64,000 nt of DNA, taken from assembly GCA_012932865.1 (NCBI GenBank), contig SAXG01000012.1, positions 434,001-498,000 on the forward strand. Direction: 5' to 3'. Source of the DNA: Amylostereum areolatum (lineage: Eukaryota > Basidiomycota > Agaricomycetes > Russulales > Stereaceae). Every line of letters starts with the position of its first letter. The stretch's first letter is position 1. Shown here one piece after another: positions 23,224-34,441 of this stretch. Under the pieces are notes generated by a model. It was not told where the DNA came from. It worked only from the letters and a program-made list of their open reading frames with translations, and ran no database searches. The translations under genes and the position numbers were made by a program.

Positions 23224-24909
23224 CGCGCGCCTTCGCTCTTTCTTGCCCTTCTTGCGCCGGGCGGGTCTGGCCAAACTCACGTATCTTAGCACTCCCTCTG
23301 TCGTCGAGGCTTCTAATTTCTCCCCTCTCCACCTAATAGACTCCCCCTCACCCTCACGGACCGGACGACTCAACCTGTTTGTTTATCTTGTAGCTATAGA
23401 CCCCCACCGCCCCGTCTAGACTAGTGTACATAATCGCTCTCCCTATCTTGCTCCTAATCCCTGCTATCTCTGTATATAGTACCCCTACCCCCCTTCTTGA
23501 CTTCTTGTCAATCGCATCATTGTCGAGCCCGAGATCGGCACGTGGAATCCGATATGAACTGGCCATATAAATTTGACGGTGATGGGAACTGTCAACGCTT
23601 TTGATCGGGGTCTCGACTCGCGATTCAAATGGGTTAAGGTTGCTTCGGTGTAGCTCGAGGTGTGTGCCCTGGTAGGCCCCACTGTGTCACTTTGACAGTG
23701 AGTGCGTGAAGCTGCGTGAAGGCAAGACGACAACGAGGGATCCGCTTGAGGTGCGGCCACATGGGGTGTTTTAAACCCGAGTCGCCGGTTGCGGGTGATC
23801 GACCGCAGGTGGTCGCGTCGGTAAGGCGCCCACGGTTGTGAGCGGCGTGGGCCACCCACAGCAGTGACATACGTTCTCAGGAGACATGTACATGCCGTCC
23901 TGGTTCGGGGAACGCGCGACGGTCGCTCGGTGCCAAGCCCGCGTCGTAAACGGAGTGAGCATATGCACAAGAAAGGTGAATGGCGAAGGAACCGGGTGTA
24001 GCGTACTGCACACGAACCGACGTCACGGTGGCGAGGGAAGAAGCGGAGGCAAAAGTTGCGCGTGACCGCGTCCGTGGCGACGCGCGCCTGGAACGGTCGG
24101 TACCGCGCGGCGAGAGGAGAAGGAAGAGTCGAAGAAGGGCCTCGGCATCGGTGACTCGGTCGCGGTCGACGGAAGTTGTCTTGCCAGGCCCTTGCCACGC
24201 GACGGCGCGCCGCGCTCCCGGGGCGTGGGGCCTGTTGGGTAAAGTCTAAATGTCAGTCGGTCGAGGCAGTTTGGCGAGAGTTTATTCCTGGACAAAGGAA
24301 CGTCAAGATGTGCGCCTTCTTTCCTAGCCTCGCCCTCGCCTCGAGCTGCACCTGCGCCAGCAGCGCTCCCTGAGACCGGGGATTTCGATATGGTGCGCGA
24401 CGGCAGCGCACGCAAAGTGCGGCTCCGGGCTCCACACGCGGGGTGTGGTACACCGATCGTGAGTTAGAGCAACACACTGCGCTCTTACGGTAAGGCATGG
24501 CGAGGGCGACCTCGCTGAGCGCCGAACGATAGTCAGGCGGGTACCGTAAGTTGACCCTGTTGGGTCGAAAACCTGTGGGTCCCCGTTGGTAAACGGTGGG
24601 GCCGTCAGCCGTGGCGCGAAAGAACTCGAAGTCGGAGCACGAGGCGCAAGCGTGTGCGGACTCGTCTGAACATGTGAGAAATGACGGGCGCTCCGTCGTA
24701 CGTAGCGGATGTGTTGTGTGTATACAAGCTGTAGACATTGTAATGCACTCTAATGATAAGTGGCGGAGGAGCAAATTGTACCATTCCCAGGGCCCGGGCG
24801 TGGACGTGCACATTGCCGGATGCCGGGCGGGCCGCGTGGCTCAGTTCGATGGGTGGCAAGCCAAGCTTGAGCTTGCGAGCGAGTTGTGTCCAACGTTCTG
24901 CGTACCACG
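23224..24909. other. 1.7 kb without a recognised gene
   Basis: The first 250 bp look like the Rex4-like 3' UTR. The remainder is moderately GC-rich, with open frames on the minus strand that are Arg/Pro/Thr-rich and resemble no family. A few GTGAGT/GTAAGT words occur on the plus strand (for example near 24460 and 24544) but do not join into an ORF. No tRNA-like boxes were found. Confidence 0.35.
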
Positions 24910-25971
24910 ATGGACGCACCCCACGACCAGGCGGAAAAGGAGAAAGATGAAACGGAGCAGAAGCAATGCAAGATATGTTTGGACGGAGAAGATCCCGAGC
25001 TCGGTCGTCTCATCCACCCTTGTCTTTGCAAGGGTACGATCAGCGCACGTCTCCAGTTTCTTCGACCGCGTCCTTCTCTCGCTCATTATCGTATCCCCAG
25101 TATGTCCATGTCAAATGCCTTCATCTCTGGCGCAACTCTTCCGACTCGGCTTTCTACGCCTGTCGAGTCTGCCATTATCGCTACAACTTCGCACGCACGC
25201 GCGTGGCCGGCATGGCTACCAACCCTCGTGCGTGCACCCTTCACCTCTCTTTCCTCCCCCATCTCTCATCCTCTTCACTCTCGCTCTTCACACAGTCGCC
25301 ATAGGAGCCCTCTCATCCGTCTTTTTCACCCTTATCGTCCTCGCGTCATCCTTTCTTTCCACAGCCATTCTATCCGCGCTCGACGACTCCGACCTGGACC
25401 CGGGGTACTACTACTTCTCGGCCTACTCCTCCAACCCGCTCTCATGGTACAACCCTTTCACCGTCGGTCGAGACCTCGTTCGCGCCGCTCTTCGCATCAT
25501 TCAGGACGAATCCGCCGGCCTTCTCGATCCAGATTCTCTGCTCTCCCGCGTCGCTTCTCCCTCCCCGTCCGCCGCTTCGAACGAGCACGCGAATCCGCCC
25601 GGTCTCCTCGTTCGCCTCCTCCGTCGCTTCGCCCTTGGACTCCCCGTCGTGGGCGCAGGCTCCATCGTGCACATGCTCCTCTCCGTGCCCCTCCTCGGCC
25701 CCATCCAATGGATCGCGCGCTTTCGCGGCAGACGCAATCGTCGAGACTCCAGCTCGACAGATGCCGCCGCGCTCATTGTCATCGTCCTTCTCGTCATCGG
25801 TGCTCTCAGGTGAGCTCCTTGAACCAGCTTTCCGTCCGCGGCACCCGCACACGTCGGCGCGCTCACTTCGAACACGTTAGAGCTATTTACAAAGTCTACC
25901 AGCTGACGGAATCGCTCGCGAAACGCCTCTTGCTGCGTGCGGAGGACGTCATCCTCGAAGTCGTCGTTTAA
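24910..25971 (+). CDS. RING-CH (MARCH-type) membrane E3 ubiquitin ligase
   Basis: A 288-residue protein with an N-terminal C4HC3 RINGv finger: CKICLDGEDPELGRLIHPCLC, spliced to YVHVKCLHLWR, then ACRVCHY. It is followed by membrane segments (AIGALSSVFFTLIVLASSFL, then FALGLPVVGAGSIVHMLLSV, then ALIVIVLLVIGAL). MARCH and Doa10-type ligases ubiquitinate membrane proteins in the ER or endosomal system. Exons are 24910-25044, 25101-25227, 25296-25809 and 25881-25971. The first intron has a GC donor (GCACGT); this is the only junction that keeps the finger in frame and yields the family's KGTISYVHVKCL. It ends with a basic C-terminal helix. Confidence 0.85.
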   Translation: MDAPHDQAEKEKDETEQKQCKICLDGEDPELGRLIHPCLCKGTISARLQFLRPRPSLAHYRIPSMSMSNAFISGATLPTRLSTPVESAIIATTSHARAWPAWLPTLVRAPFTSLSSPISHPLHSRSSHSRHRSPLIRLFHPYRPRVILSFHSHSIRARRLRPGPGVLLLLGLLLQPALMVQPFHRRSRPRSRRSSHHSGRIRRPSRSRFSALPRRFSLPVRRFERARESARSPRSPPPSLRPWTPRRGRRLHRAHAPLRAPPRPHPMDRALSRQTQSSRLQLDRCRRAHCHRPSRHRCSQVSSLNQLSVRGTRTRRRAHFEHVRAIYKVYQLTESLAKRLLLRAEDVILEVVV

Positions 25972-26193
25972 CGTGTGACAGAATGCAACTTGAAACACAA
26001 TGGACAGGGATGGTTGGATTCGCATCAGGACAGAGGTTGTGTGCCCACCTGCTCTTTTCATCCGTGCCGACATGTCTCTTCGCGATATTGTACCATATTT
26101 GATCTCCCGGCTGAAGACGCCGTGTACCACCGTGTGTATATATATATCTGCCCTCCTCTGCACAAACTCCGAAAGCACTACTCGTAAACTGCA

Positions 26194-29100
26194 CTACCAA
26201 TTGCGCCGCAACTCCCTGCGGATGCGCTCGTACCCTTCCTGTGTCGTTTTGCGTCCCGCCCCTGTATCCAGTTCACGAAGGTACACCTCCACCGCCGAAT
26301 CGATGCGGTCCACGGGGAAGAACTCGGAAGAGGACCGTTTCGCTGCCTCCAGCCAGTCCTGCAGCAGGACGCAGATCGCGGAAGAGAGCGTCTGCACAGC
26401 CGCCTGCGCATTGAACGGAGGAACCTGTAACCCGTCCGAGATATTCAGCTGACGGATCGGGAGAGACGGGCGAGACCGAAAACGTACCTGCGATTCGTAC
26501 ATCTGGTGCAACACGTCCCAGATTTCGCCATAGGGCACGCCGCACTGAACCAGAATTCGGCCGGCCCACCCGGGAGGAGCGAGGTTGGCGTTGGCCAACT
26601 GTAAGTTCACTAACAGCCTCGCGATGTGCCCTGGAAGACGAAGGGGTCAGTCAAACAAACAGCAGACGGCGCATGATATACGTACGGAAGGGGAACGCAG
26701 ATTCGGAAGGATAGAACCGTTGCCCGAGGGGAACGATCTTCCCTTGTATTTTATCCATGCCCTCTGCTGGGGGAACGCCTTGTGTGACTGTAGGTATAGT
26801 CCGTCAGGCCCACCCAAAGTGATCAACGTGCGCCAATACGTACGTTCGTCGAATATCCGCGCCCATATATCCTTGACGAGGCGCTCATCTTTGTGTTGAG
26901 ATACATGAAGAATGAGCAGCTTGACCGTGGGCAGGTCGTACGGTTCCGCATAGACTTGGTAAAGCTAGGAGCCAACGATCAACATCTCAGACTTTTAACC
27001 TGACAGCGCGACGAGAGACGGACCTCCGAGACGTTGTATAATCCCCGTTCTAGCAGTGCGAAGCGTTCCTTCAGCTCTTCGTCGGCTGGCTCCAGATGTA
27101 CCCTCGGTGCCAGCGTGTTGAAGATCTCCAGTTGTACCTGCGATACCTCCAGCTTTTCTTCGAGTTCGGTCAGGAACGCGATCGCGGACTCGTGTCGTCC
27201 ACCGGCAGATATGGGATGAGATTTGGCGTTACCGACGGCGAGTGTGAGGTACTCGATTCGTTGGGGCAGCGAGACAGGGAACCTAACGAAACATAAGGGT
27301 GAGACTACCTCGTCTTGTAAAGACGACGAGAATGATACTGACTGAGTAGATTCCGCAAGAGTGCCCAGTACTTCAGCGGCCTTCAACGGTTGGCCATCCT
27401 TCACATAGAATTGCCATAGCAGTTGATACTTTTCCACTGCCGGCGGATCGCGTTGAAGAAAGGCTTCCAAGTAAGCGGGTCGCATCTTTTGCATGGTTAG
27501 AACGTCACAACACCGCCGGAAGTGTATCGAGAGAGACTGACCTCCAGCAATTCGTCAGCGAGGCCACGTGCAATCAGCCACTCGTACAATCGCGAATGGA
27601 ACATTTCGTCGGTACTGGCAAAGGCCAGTTCGTAGGCGTGGGCACGCGCAAGTTCCGCATCGTCGCCTGGCTGCGCGGCTTTTTTTTCAAACGTCTCCAG
27701 TGAGTCGAGGACAAGATCGTAACATTTTGCCCGCCGTTCCCAAAATTCCTGGCGCGGGTCGGCATTGGGGTTAGAAGGGTCTGGACCCGAGTGCCAGTAT
27801 TCTTGGCCCTGATGGTCTGTGTCGGTGGCCTCAGCGCAGTGCAGAGACAATTCCACGGCACCCTTCGCAAAATTGAGCTGCTGGTAGTCCCCGATGACTT
27901 CCCGGAGCTTATCGAAGTCCAGTATACGGGCACCTTTGATAAATAACCTGTCCATAGATATCAGAACAAGGATCGCGAAGTGCGTCAAGGAGCATACCGG
28001 AGAGATTCGCTCAGATAGTTTTGGCGTTCAGTGGGATTACGACACTCTACGGCCCTTCGAGTATTTTCCTTGGCCTGACGGAATCATCAAACCACGAAAC
28101 AACATGCTGGAATAGAGTCGAACCTTGTACAACATGACGTCGTCCGTGCTGCAGAAGGAGCCACATCGAGATTGCAGGACGTCGCTTATGGTATCGACCT
28201 GGGAGAATACGATTGAGAACTCAATACAGAACGGTGTGGGCATGATGCTAACCCCGATTTGCTGTCCAATTTGCTGGTCGATGACAACGTTGACCAGTGC
28301 GCGGGAGGCAATTACCCCGTTTTCCCCCGTCGCAAGTTCTTCGAACGTCAAAGAAGTGAATAGTTTCTGCGTGTCGGGATCGGTTCTAAGGACGCCTATC
28401 AGCCATAGATGATAGCGACAAGGCTTCGATGGACGTACTGTGCGATCAACTCCCCAAGACGGTGGTCGACCAGCAAGAGGAAGAACGAGGCGCCTTCGAT
28501 CACACGAGTAAGCAAGGTCTGAAGCTGGGTTACGGAATTCTGTTCCGCCTGTAGTAAAAAATGAGACACGATGATAGTTAACCCAGGACAGAACCGACCT
28601 TCCATGCCTCCTGGTCACTCGCAGGCGCCGCCCGCGCGCCAGTATAATCCCCGGTGGCCGAGTGAAACAGGTGGGGGTTCTTGTCCAGGAGGTCTTTCAA
28701 CGCGAACAGATTCTTTTGTACCATAAACAACAGATCTTCGGGTATATTTGATACATATAGTCCATGAGGTCTGTTGGATTCCGTAAATGTTGATCAGTCG
28801 TTGAGTGATGCCCTACATACCCAAGTGTTGTCAACTTGCTCTTCCAGATCGGCCGTATTAGGCGGGCAAAGTATAATGCAAGGCCTTCTCTTCGACCACT
28901 AAACAGAGCGGTTCCGGACGCCTCACCGGCTGAAGCACTGATTCATTTCATACTCGTTGTCAGGAGAAGAAAGAGTCCTACCTGTACCGTACGTCATTCT
29001 TTCCGCCCACATTGGCCTCTCACCGCAATCATAGAATGCTTGCTTCGCTACGTTGGCGACCTCTGGCGCCAGCGTTGTAAGGGTCCCATACGTGGCTTGT

Positions 29101-31223
29101 TCACCAAGGTCAAGGAAGGTATTCCCGCTCGCCAGAGCCAACAGCATCGCGCACGTCTGGTCCCGGCCAAAGCTGAGAACGCCCGTGTCAGCCATCGAAT
29201 GAATAAGTTATGCCCAGCAATAACAAACCTATCACGGAATTCGATGATTGGTTGTGCGTTACCCTCCGCCTGAACTTCTTCTATCACGTCCTTCAGCCAG
29301 TCCATCGCTCTTCTCTTGGCGAGAATTGTCAGTCCGACATTGGTCAGAATCATGAACTGCCGCGGAGGTTCCAGAAACTGATAGGCCAGTTCATGAGTGG
29401 CAATCGGTGCCGGAGCTGGCCCTGCCAATGGTGCACTCGAAGACCGTGGCACAGGTGCCATACCCCAAGTGCGCCCTGGAATTGTGAGTATTGCAGCACG
29501 TTCTGTGAGGGGAGGGCGCTGCGGGCCTGTAGAGCTTGTGCCATATGCGACCTGGGTTTGATGAGGCAGCTGAGCAAAAGTTCCTATCCGTGTGAGATCG
29601 GGAGACATGCACAAAATAAAGTCGGTTCCCTCAGTGTCCCCGGGTTGTGCGGCAATAGTGAGGCCATCGTAGTACACTGTATTTTCCAGACTGGTGAGGG
29701 GGTAAGAACGCGAGGTTGGCGGAGGCGCGGGTTGATTAGAAGGGGGGTAAGACGTCGAGCGGGCATGGTATGGACTGGACTGCTCGTCGGGATGGAGAAG
29801 ATTGGGAGGGGGGAGTCGAACGTGAATGAGTTGCAGTGGTCGATGCCCTCGAGGCTCGCTCCCACCCGCAGAATAATAGCTGAACGCTTGCGCTGATGCA
29901 GCAAAATACAGACGTGTGCCGTTTTCGGTGATTGCCATAAGTTGTACACCTGTGCGAGATTCTTCTGTAGTGACAACATGAAGAGCGATAATTTGAAAGG
30001 ATTTGGGCGTCAAGGCAGGAGACCCGGGAGCCTTTTCTTGTGCAAGCTTGTATAGGTTGGACATGTTCTGAAGCAGGTGGAGGGATTTGTTTGCCGTTGG
30101 CTGATATACAGATATGATGTTGCTGGACGTAAGTGTGTAGAAGATGCCGCGCGAGTAGTCGGGGACGAGAGAAATGATGCGGTCTAGGTGGGTCTGAGGG
30201 TGAGTAAGTGTCGGAAGTATTTCCAAACTGCTTGCCTTCCGACTTGGACACAGATAGACGCGGGAAAAAGCTTTGAACGCCGCCTATTGAGTGGTTGATG
30301 AGTTGCACGCGCTTCCCGAACCACCCCTCTTTCTCTTGATAATGGAATTCGTACACATGGCCGTCCTGCGCTCCTGACATGAATATTCGACCATCTTCGG
30401 TGCCAACCACTGTCGGTCATTTCGACGTCACATGCGACAGACATGTCAGTCGCATACAATTTGATGTCCTTGCGCATTCTCCCGTTTGGCCCCTGCACTT
30501 GTGACGCGCATACGCCAAGAAGGAGGACTGTGAGGGGAGTGCAAAGAACGAGAAGATGGTTGATTTCCTCCACGAAAACTCCAGGTTTGGGCTTGACAAC
30601 CCTGACGAGAGTGATAACGTCTGGCTGGTCGGTGAAGGAGCTCAGGTCCTGGCTGTATGTACGATGAGCCAACCAGTGATATCAGGCTGCACAAGACGCA
30701 CCCCTCAACATAATCCCATAAAAGGAGTTTGTGGTCTATCGCGACCCACACTCTGTCGAGTTCGGATATGAGGCCCATGTGCGACACTACGTCCGTGGCT
30801 AAAGTACGCGTTAAAGATTGGGTTGAATGAACAAAAACATGATAGCGCACTGTTATAGAATTGGAAGAGACCTTCGGGGATTCCAATGAGCCTTCGCTTT
30901 TGAAAGGGGACGCGATAATCATCAGGGAACACGCTGTACAAGGCCGAAGACTGCCCTCCAGCTAGAAGAGAAGGTATGAGCGGTCTCGTGGTCAGTATAT
31001 TTATGTGAGCAAGCCTACGAAGGGTAAGCATATCTCCCAGATCTGGAACGGATTGTGCATCTTTCGCAAGATGTTCTTGTAGGACACGGCTCGCGGTTTG
31101 GAGGGCAGAGAGGTCGAGTGTGGGCGGTGCTTTGGGCGGCGGGAGGTCGTGGCGAACAGAGAAAACGCTGGAGGACGGTTGGTGAATGCCTGAGTATGAA
31201 CGGAGGGGAGTTGTGAAGGACAT
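26194..31223 (-). CDS. NUP170: Nucleoporin Nup170/Nup157 (Nup155 homologue)
   Basis: This is the large inner-ring scaffold nucleoporin with an N-terminal beta-propeller and C-terminal alpha-solenoid. Nineteen exons give about 1351 residues, the expected size. Propeller markers are YSVFPDDYRVPFQKRRLIGI, then TEDGRIFMSGAQDGHVYEFH, then DRIISLVPDYSRGIFYTLT. Solenoid markers are SRCGSFCSTDDVMLYKAKEN, then FDKLREVIGDYQQLNFAKGA, then RGLADELLE, and the C-terminal helices RIDSAVEVYLRELDTGAGRK. The exon 30652-30236 is one base too long for its flanking phases, and its frame changes after CDVEMT (near 30413), so one extra base is likely. The intron at 30235-30184 starts with GC. It is divergent from the RNase III-like gene across 180 bp. 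Confidence 0.95.
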
Positions 31224-31403
31224 AATGAAAGAGAAGGAGGAGAAAGAGGAAACCGCCACGGCCGTGCGTGCCAATGACCGACGCGTAACAAAAAGCCAAC
31301 TGACGCCGCCACGCGCGCTTGCCGCGACGCGCCTATTGTTGCGGCGAATACAAGGCTCGCTTTGGCTTGTCTTCTCACCCTATCTACAGTACCTCTTGCG
31401 CTC

Positions 31404-32667
31404 ATGTCTAGCTCTGCCCTCGCCCTCAATTCCGCGATCATCGTCGCTAGCGATGACGGCTTCCACGTTAACCTTCCCGATATACAATCCACCACTTGGT
31501 CTAGTATCCTCTTCAACCGCCACAAGCCTATCGACGCGGAAAACGAGCGTTTGGAATTCATCGGCGATGCCCTCATCTATCTCTGTGTTGCCCTCGACGT
31601 CTATGAACGATGCCCTGATGCCTCACCTGGCTTCCTCACCGTGGGTTCTTCTCATCTCCATCTTGCGCAGCGCATGTCAACTTCGAGACAGAATGTGCGC
31701 CAGCCCCTTACCACCAATCTTGTTCTGTCCCTTCTCGCTGAGAAGATCGACCCTCGGGCAGCACACAAAGGATCTGTTCTTCGCCCCGTCCTTAGCGTAC
31801 GCGAACGGGTTATAGAACATGGTTTTGGTGGCGTAAAGGCCTCAATCCCGAAGCATTTCGTTAAAGCATCGGCGGATACCATGGAAATGGCCCTGGGTGC
31901 TTTATATTTTGAGAAGGGTTTCGATGCCGTTCGAGACTGGGTCACGAACACATACGATCCCCTCATCACAGCAGCTACCGATGCCCTCAACAGGTGCGTT
32001 TTCTTGAATGTAGGTTTCTTTTTGCTGTCGACGTTCATCTGGTCCGTTCCAGCTCTACGTTCTACAATTCAAACAAGAAACGGAAAAACGCAGACATCCG
32101 CCATGATATCCAGCGTCCGTTGAAGAAACTGCGTTCGTCTGACTCTCGTACGCAGCTAGTTCACTGCACATTCTCATCCATAGCTCCATATCCTCAGGTC
32201 CAGGTCCATCAGAACAAGCGGTTACCTCCGTTCTGCCCCTGCACGCACCTGTGTTCGAGAAGGTCTTCATTGACCTGACGGGTGATAGCGACGATGAAGA
32301 TGACGAAGTTAAACCACCAGTTCAGACCAATCCGGTTTGGATTGACCTTACAACGGACGAGGTGGAGGACTCCTCTCTTCCTGTCCCAAGTTCTGTGAGT
32401 TGGGCCTTGTCAACTGGCCGATGTCAAACCATTAACATCGTCTAGTCTTGGCTTGCTGCTACGCATTTGCATCAGAGTCGCGACTCCCCGGTAGCCAATT
32501 CTTCTGGGGGTGTCTACAGCGATAGTAGTGACGATGCAAGTATTGCATCACGAACCGAAGTTCTGGCTGCATTGGGCACTCGTCGACGGTCTATAGACAA
32601 CGAGTCGGACGATGCAGGATCGGCTTCGGACATGGACATCAGCTCTATTGGGAACATCGATACCTGA
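31404..32667 (+). CDS. RNase III-domain protein with two SUMO-interacting motifs
   Basis: A 350-residue protein. The RNase III signature is NERLEFIGDALIYLC, and the second acidic motif is ASADTMEMALGALYFEKG. All four metal-binding carboxylates (E, D, D, E) are in place, so the fold can be catalytic. There is no clear dsRNA-binding domain. Instead, a basic linker (NSNKKRKNADIRHDI) leads to an acidic tail holding VFIDLTGDSDDEDDE and VWIDLTTDEVEDSS, two classical SUMO-interacting sequences. Exons are 31404-31640, 31692-31993, 32053-32147, 32198-32394 and 32446-32667. The first intron is divisible by three, so its retention would not break the frame. The RNA substrate is unknown. Confidence 0.75.
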
Positions 32668-33049
32668 ACGCAGCGCGCGTTTGCGCAACCGCCCCTTGTC
32701 TACTTAGCTGTGACGGGAAGATACCCTTTGTAATTTATCACCCGAGGTCACCTAACTCGGACACTATGCATTGTAGTTTTACACACTTCCCCTGTCCCCG
32801 ACGGTCTGTATATCACCCCGCAACTGAGCTTGAGCTTCAGAAATAGAGACGTTGACTAATTCAGACATCCTGCTCTCAGGCTGAGACTCTGAGTTCCAAA
32901 CATCGAATGTGTTCGAATGCATGATCACGTGACAGTCGCGTTCAATCATGAACGCGACACCCATCTACTTTCGCTTCCTTCCACCATCTATCTAATTGCC
33001 TCGTGCCGTCTTCTTCCTCCCGCCATCCTTGAGCCTTCCCTTCTACATA
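32668..33049. other. Intergenic, MAD2 promoter with TCACGTGA box
   Basis: A palindromic TCACGTGA at 32925-32932 lies about 118 bp upstream of the MAD2 ATG. No other feature seen. Confidence 0.4.
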
Positions 33050-33922
33050 ATGGCTCCGACAAAGCAAGCTCCTACTCGCCAGGCCATCACCCTCAAAGGA
33101 TCTACCAATCTTGTGACAGAATTCTTCAAATATGCCGTGAACACGTCCGTTCGTTCGAGTGGCACATCGCGTTCATATCTAATGTTTATGAGATATTCAG
33201 TGTCCTTTTCCAGCGTGGCGTATACCCGTCCGATGATTTCCACATGGTAAAAAAGTACGGACAAACAGTATTGATAACACAAGATCTGGCGCTGGAGAAC
33301 TACCTTGACAAGTACGCCTCATTCCTGGTCGACTTCACCCTCTTCTCACAGTCACGCAGAATTCTCAAGCAGGTGAACAGTAGGTATCATCGATGTGTCA
33401 TACCTGGTCCACTCGTCTAACAGTGCGGTCAGAGTGGCTATTGACAGGAGTTGTGACGCAGTTGGTGGTGGCGATCATATCGAAAGATACCCGCACACCT
33501 TTGGAGAGATGGGTGTTTGACATCAACCTTGTCGAACAGCCATCTGCGGACAGCTCCGAATCGTAAGTGATTTTGGACTGCGATCTTTGTCGCGCCGGAC
33601 CCAGCATCACCGCCTTGCTGATGTACGTACTCTGCCTGCCAGCGTCGCGCCAGCAAAGCCGGAAGCCGAAATCCAAGCCGAGATACGTTCCATATTGAAA
33701 CAAATCGTGTCGACTGTGACGTTCCTGCCCATCATCGACGAGCCCACCGTGTTCAACATCCTGGCGTACACGTCAGAATCGGCGGACGTGCCTGCGGACG
33801 AGTGGGTTGACACCGACCCGCTTGCGATCGAGGCAAGCAAGAGTCAGCAGGTGAAGCTTCGAAGCTTTAGCACGGACGTGCATCGGATAGAGGCGATGGT
33901 TGCGTACCGGTACGAAGGGTAG
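33050..33922 (+). CDS. MAD2: Spindle assembly checkpoint protein Mad2
   Basis: A 214-residue HORMA protein that inhibits APC/C-Cdc20 until kinetochores attach. Five exons (33050-33144, 33201-33311, 33360-33379, 33424-33562, 33643-33922) give an exact frame. Family blocks are ITLKGSTNLVTEFFKYAVNT, then LFQRGVYPSDDF, then KYGQTVLITQDLALENYLDK, then RTPLERWVFDINLVEQP. The safety-belt C-terminus includes FLPIIDEPTVFNILAYT and the final HRIEAMVAYRYEG. The third exon is only 20 nt. The acidic insertion ADVPADEWVDTD in the C-terminal loop is common in fungal Mad2. Confidence 0.95.
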
Positions 33923-34441
33923 AAGGGCAAACGAGGACGGGGGTGTCGGGCATAGCCATGAGAATCTATTCTTGCCGGCGTTCCTGACGGCAGACCGTTA
34001 CAACGTTACTTTACCAAAGTGTCGGTGGATACCAGACTGTCGGTGTGATGGCCCATGGACGATATTGAGCGCCGTGTTTCATGAGGGGAAACGAGCCTCG
34101 GAGTGCAAAAAAAGACCAGAGAAACGGGTCTGGAGACGTCTAGAGGGATGGCGCAGTGCAAAGCATGACTGGGACATGTTTGGGGGATCCAGAGCATGAT
34201 GGCATGCGAGCGGACAATGATAACTGCGTCAATTCCCCGTCGGCGATCGCTATGGCCACCGATTCTGAACCCCGTGGGAACCCTTCCTGTGATATAACCA
34301 CCCTTCGCCCTTTCACCCTTCCCACTTGCTCTTCTCCCCGTCCCCCCTTTTAGACTTATTTCTTTTGCTGGTGTCTGGCAGGCCGGACTCGCCCCTCGTT
34401 GACAAACACTCACACGTACAAATCGCTCTAATCACCACTCA
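33923..34441. other. Intergenic, no gene seen
   Basis: This is the 3' region of MAD2 and the promoter of the NADPH oxidase gene. Small frames here are not coding-like. Confidence 0.4.

Noticed and set aside
23485..24198. 237-codon minus-strand ORF
   Set aside because: Arg/Thr/Ser-rich with no domain, no promoter and no splice context; typical of a chance frame in GC-rich DNA.
24596..25813. 405-codon plus ORF overlapping the RING-CH gene
   Set aside because: It reads through introns. The spliced model with C4HC3 finger and TM helices explains the region better.
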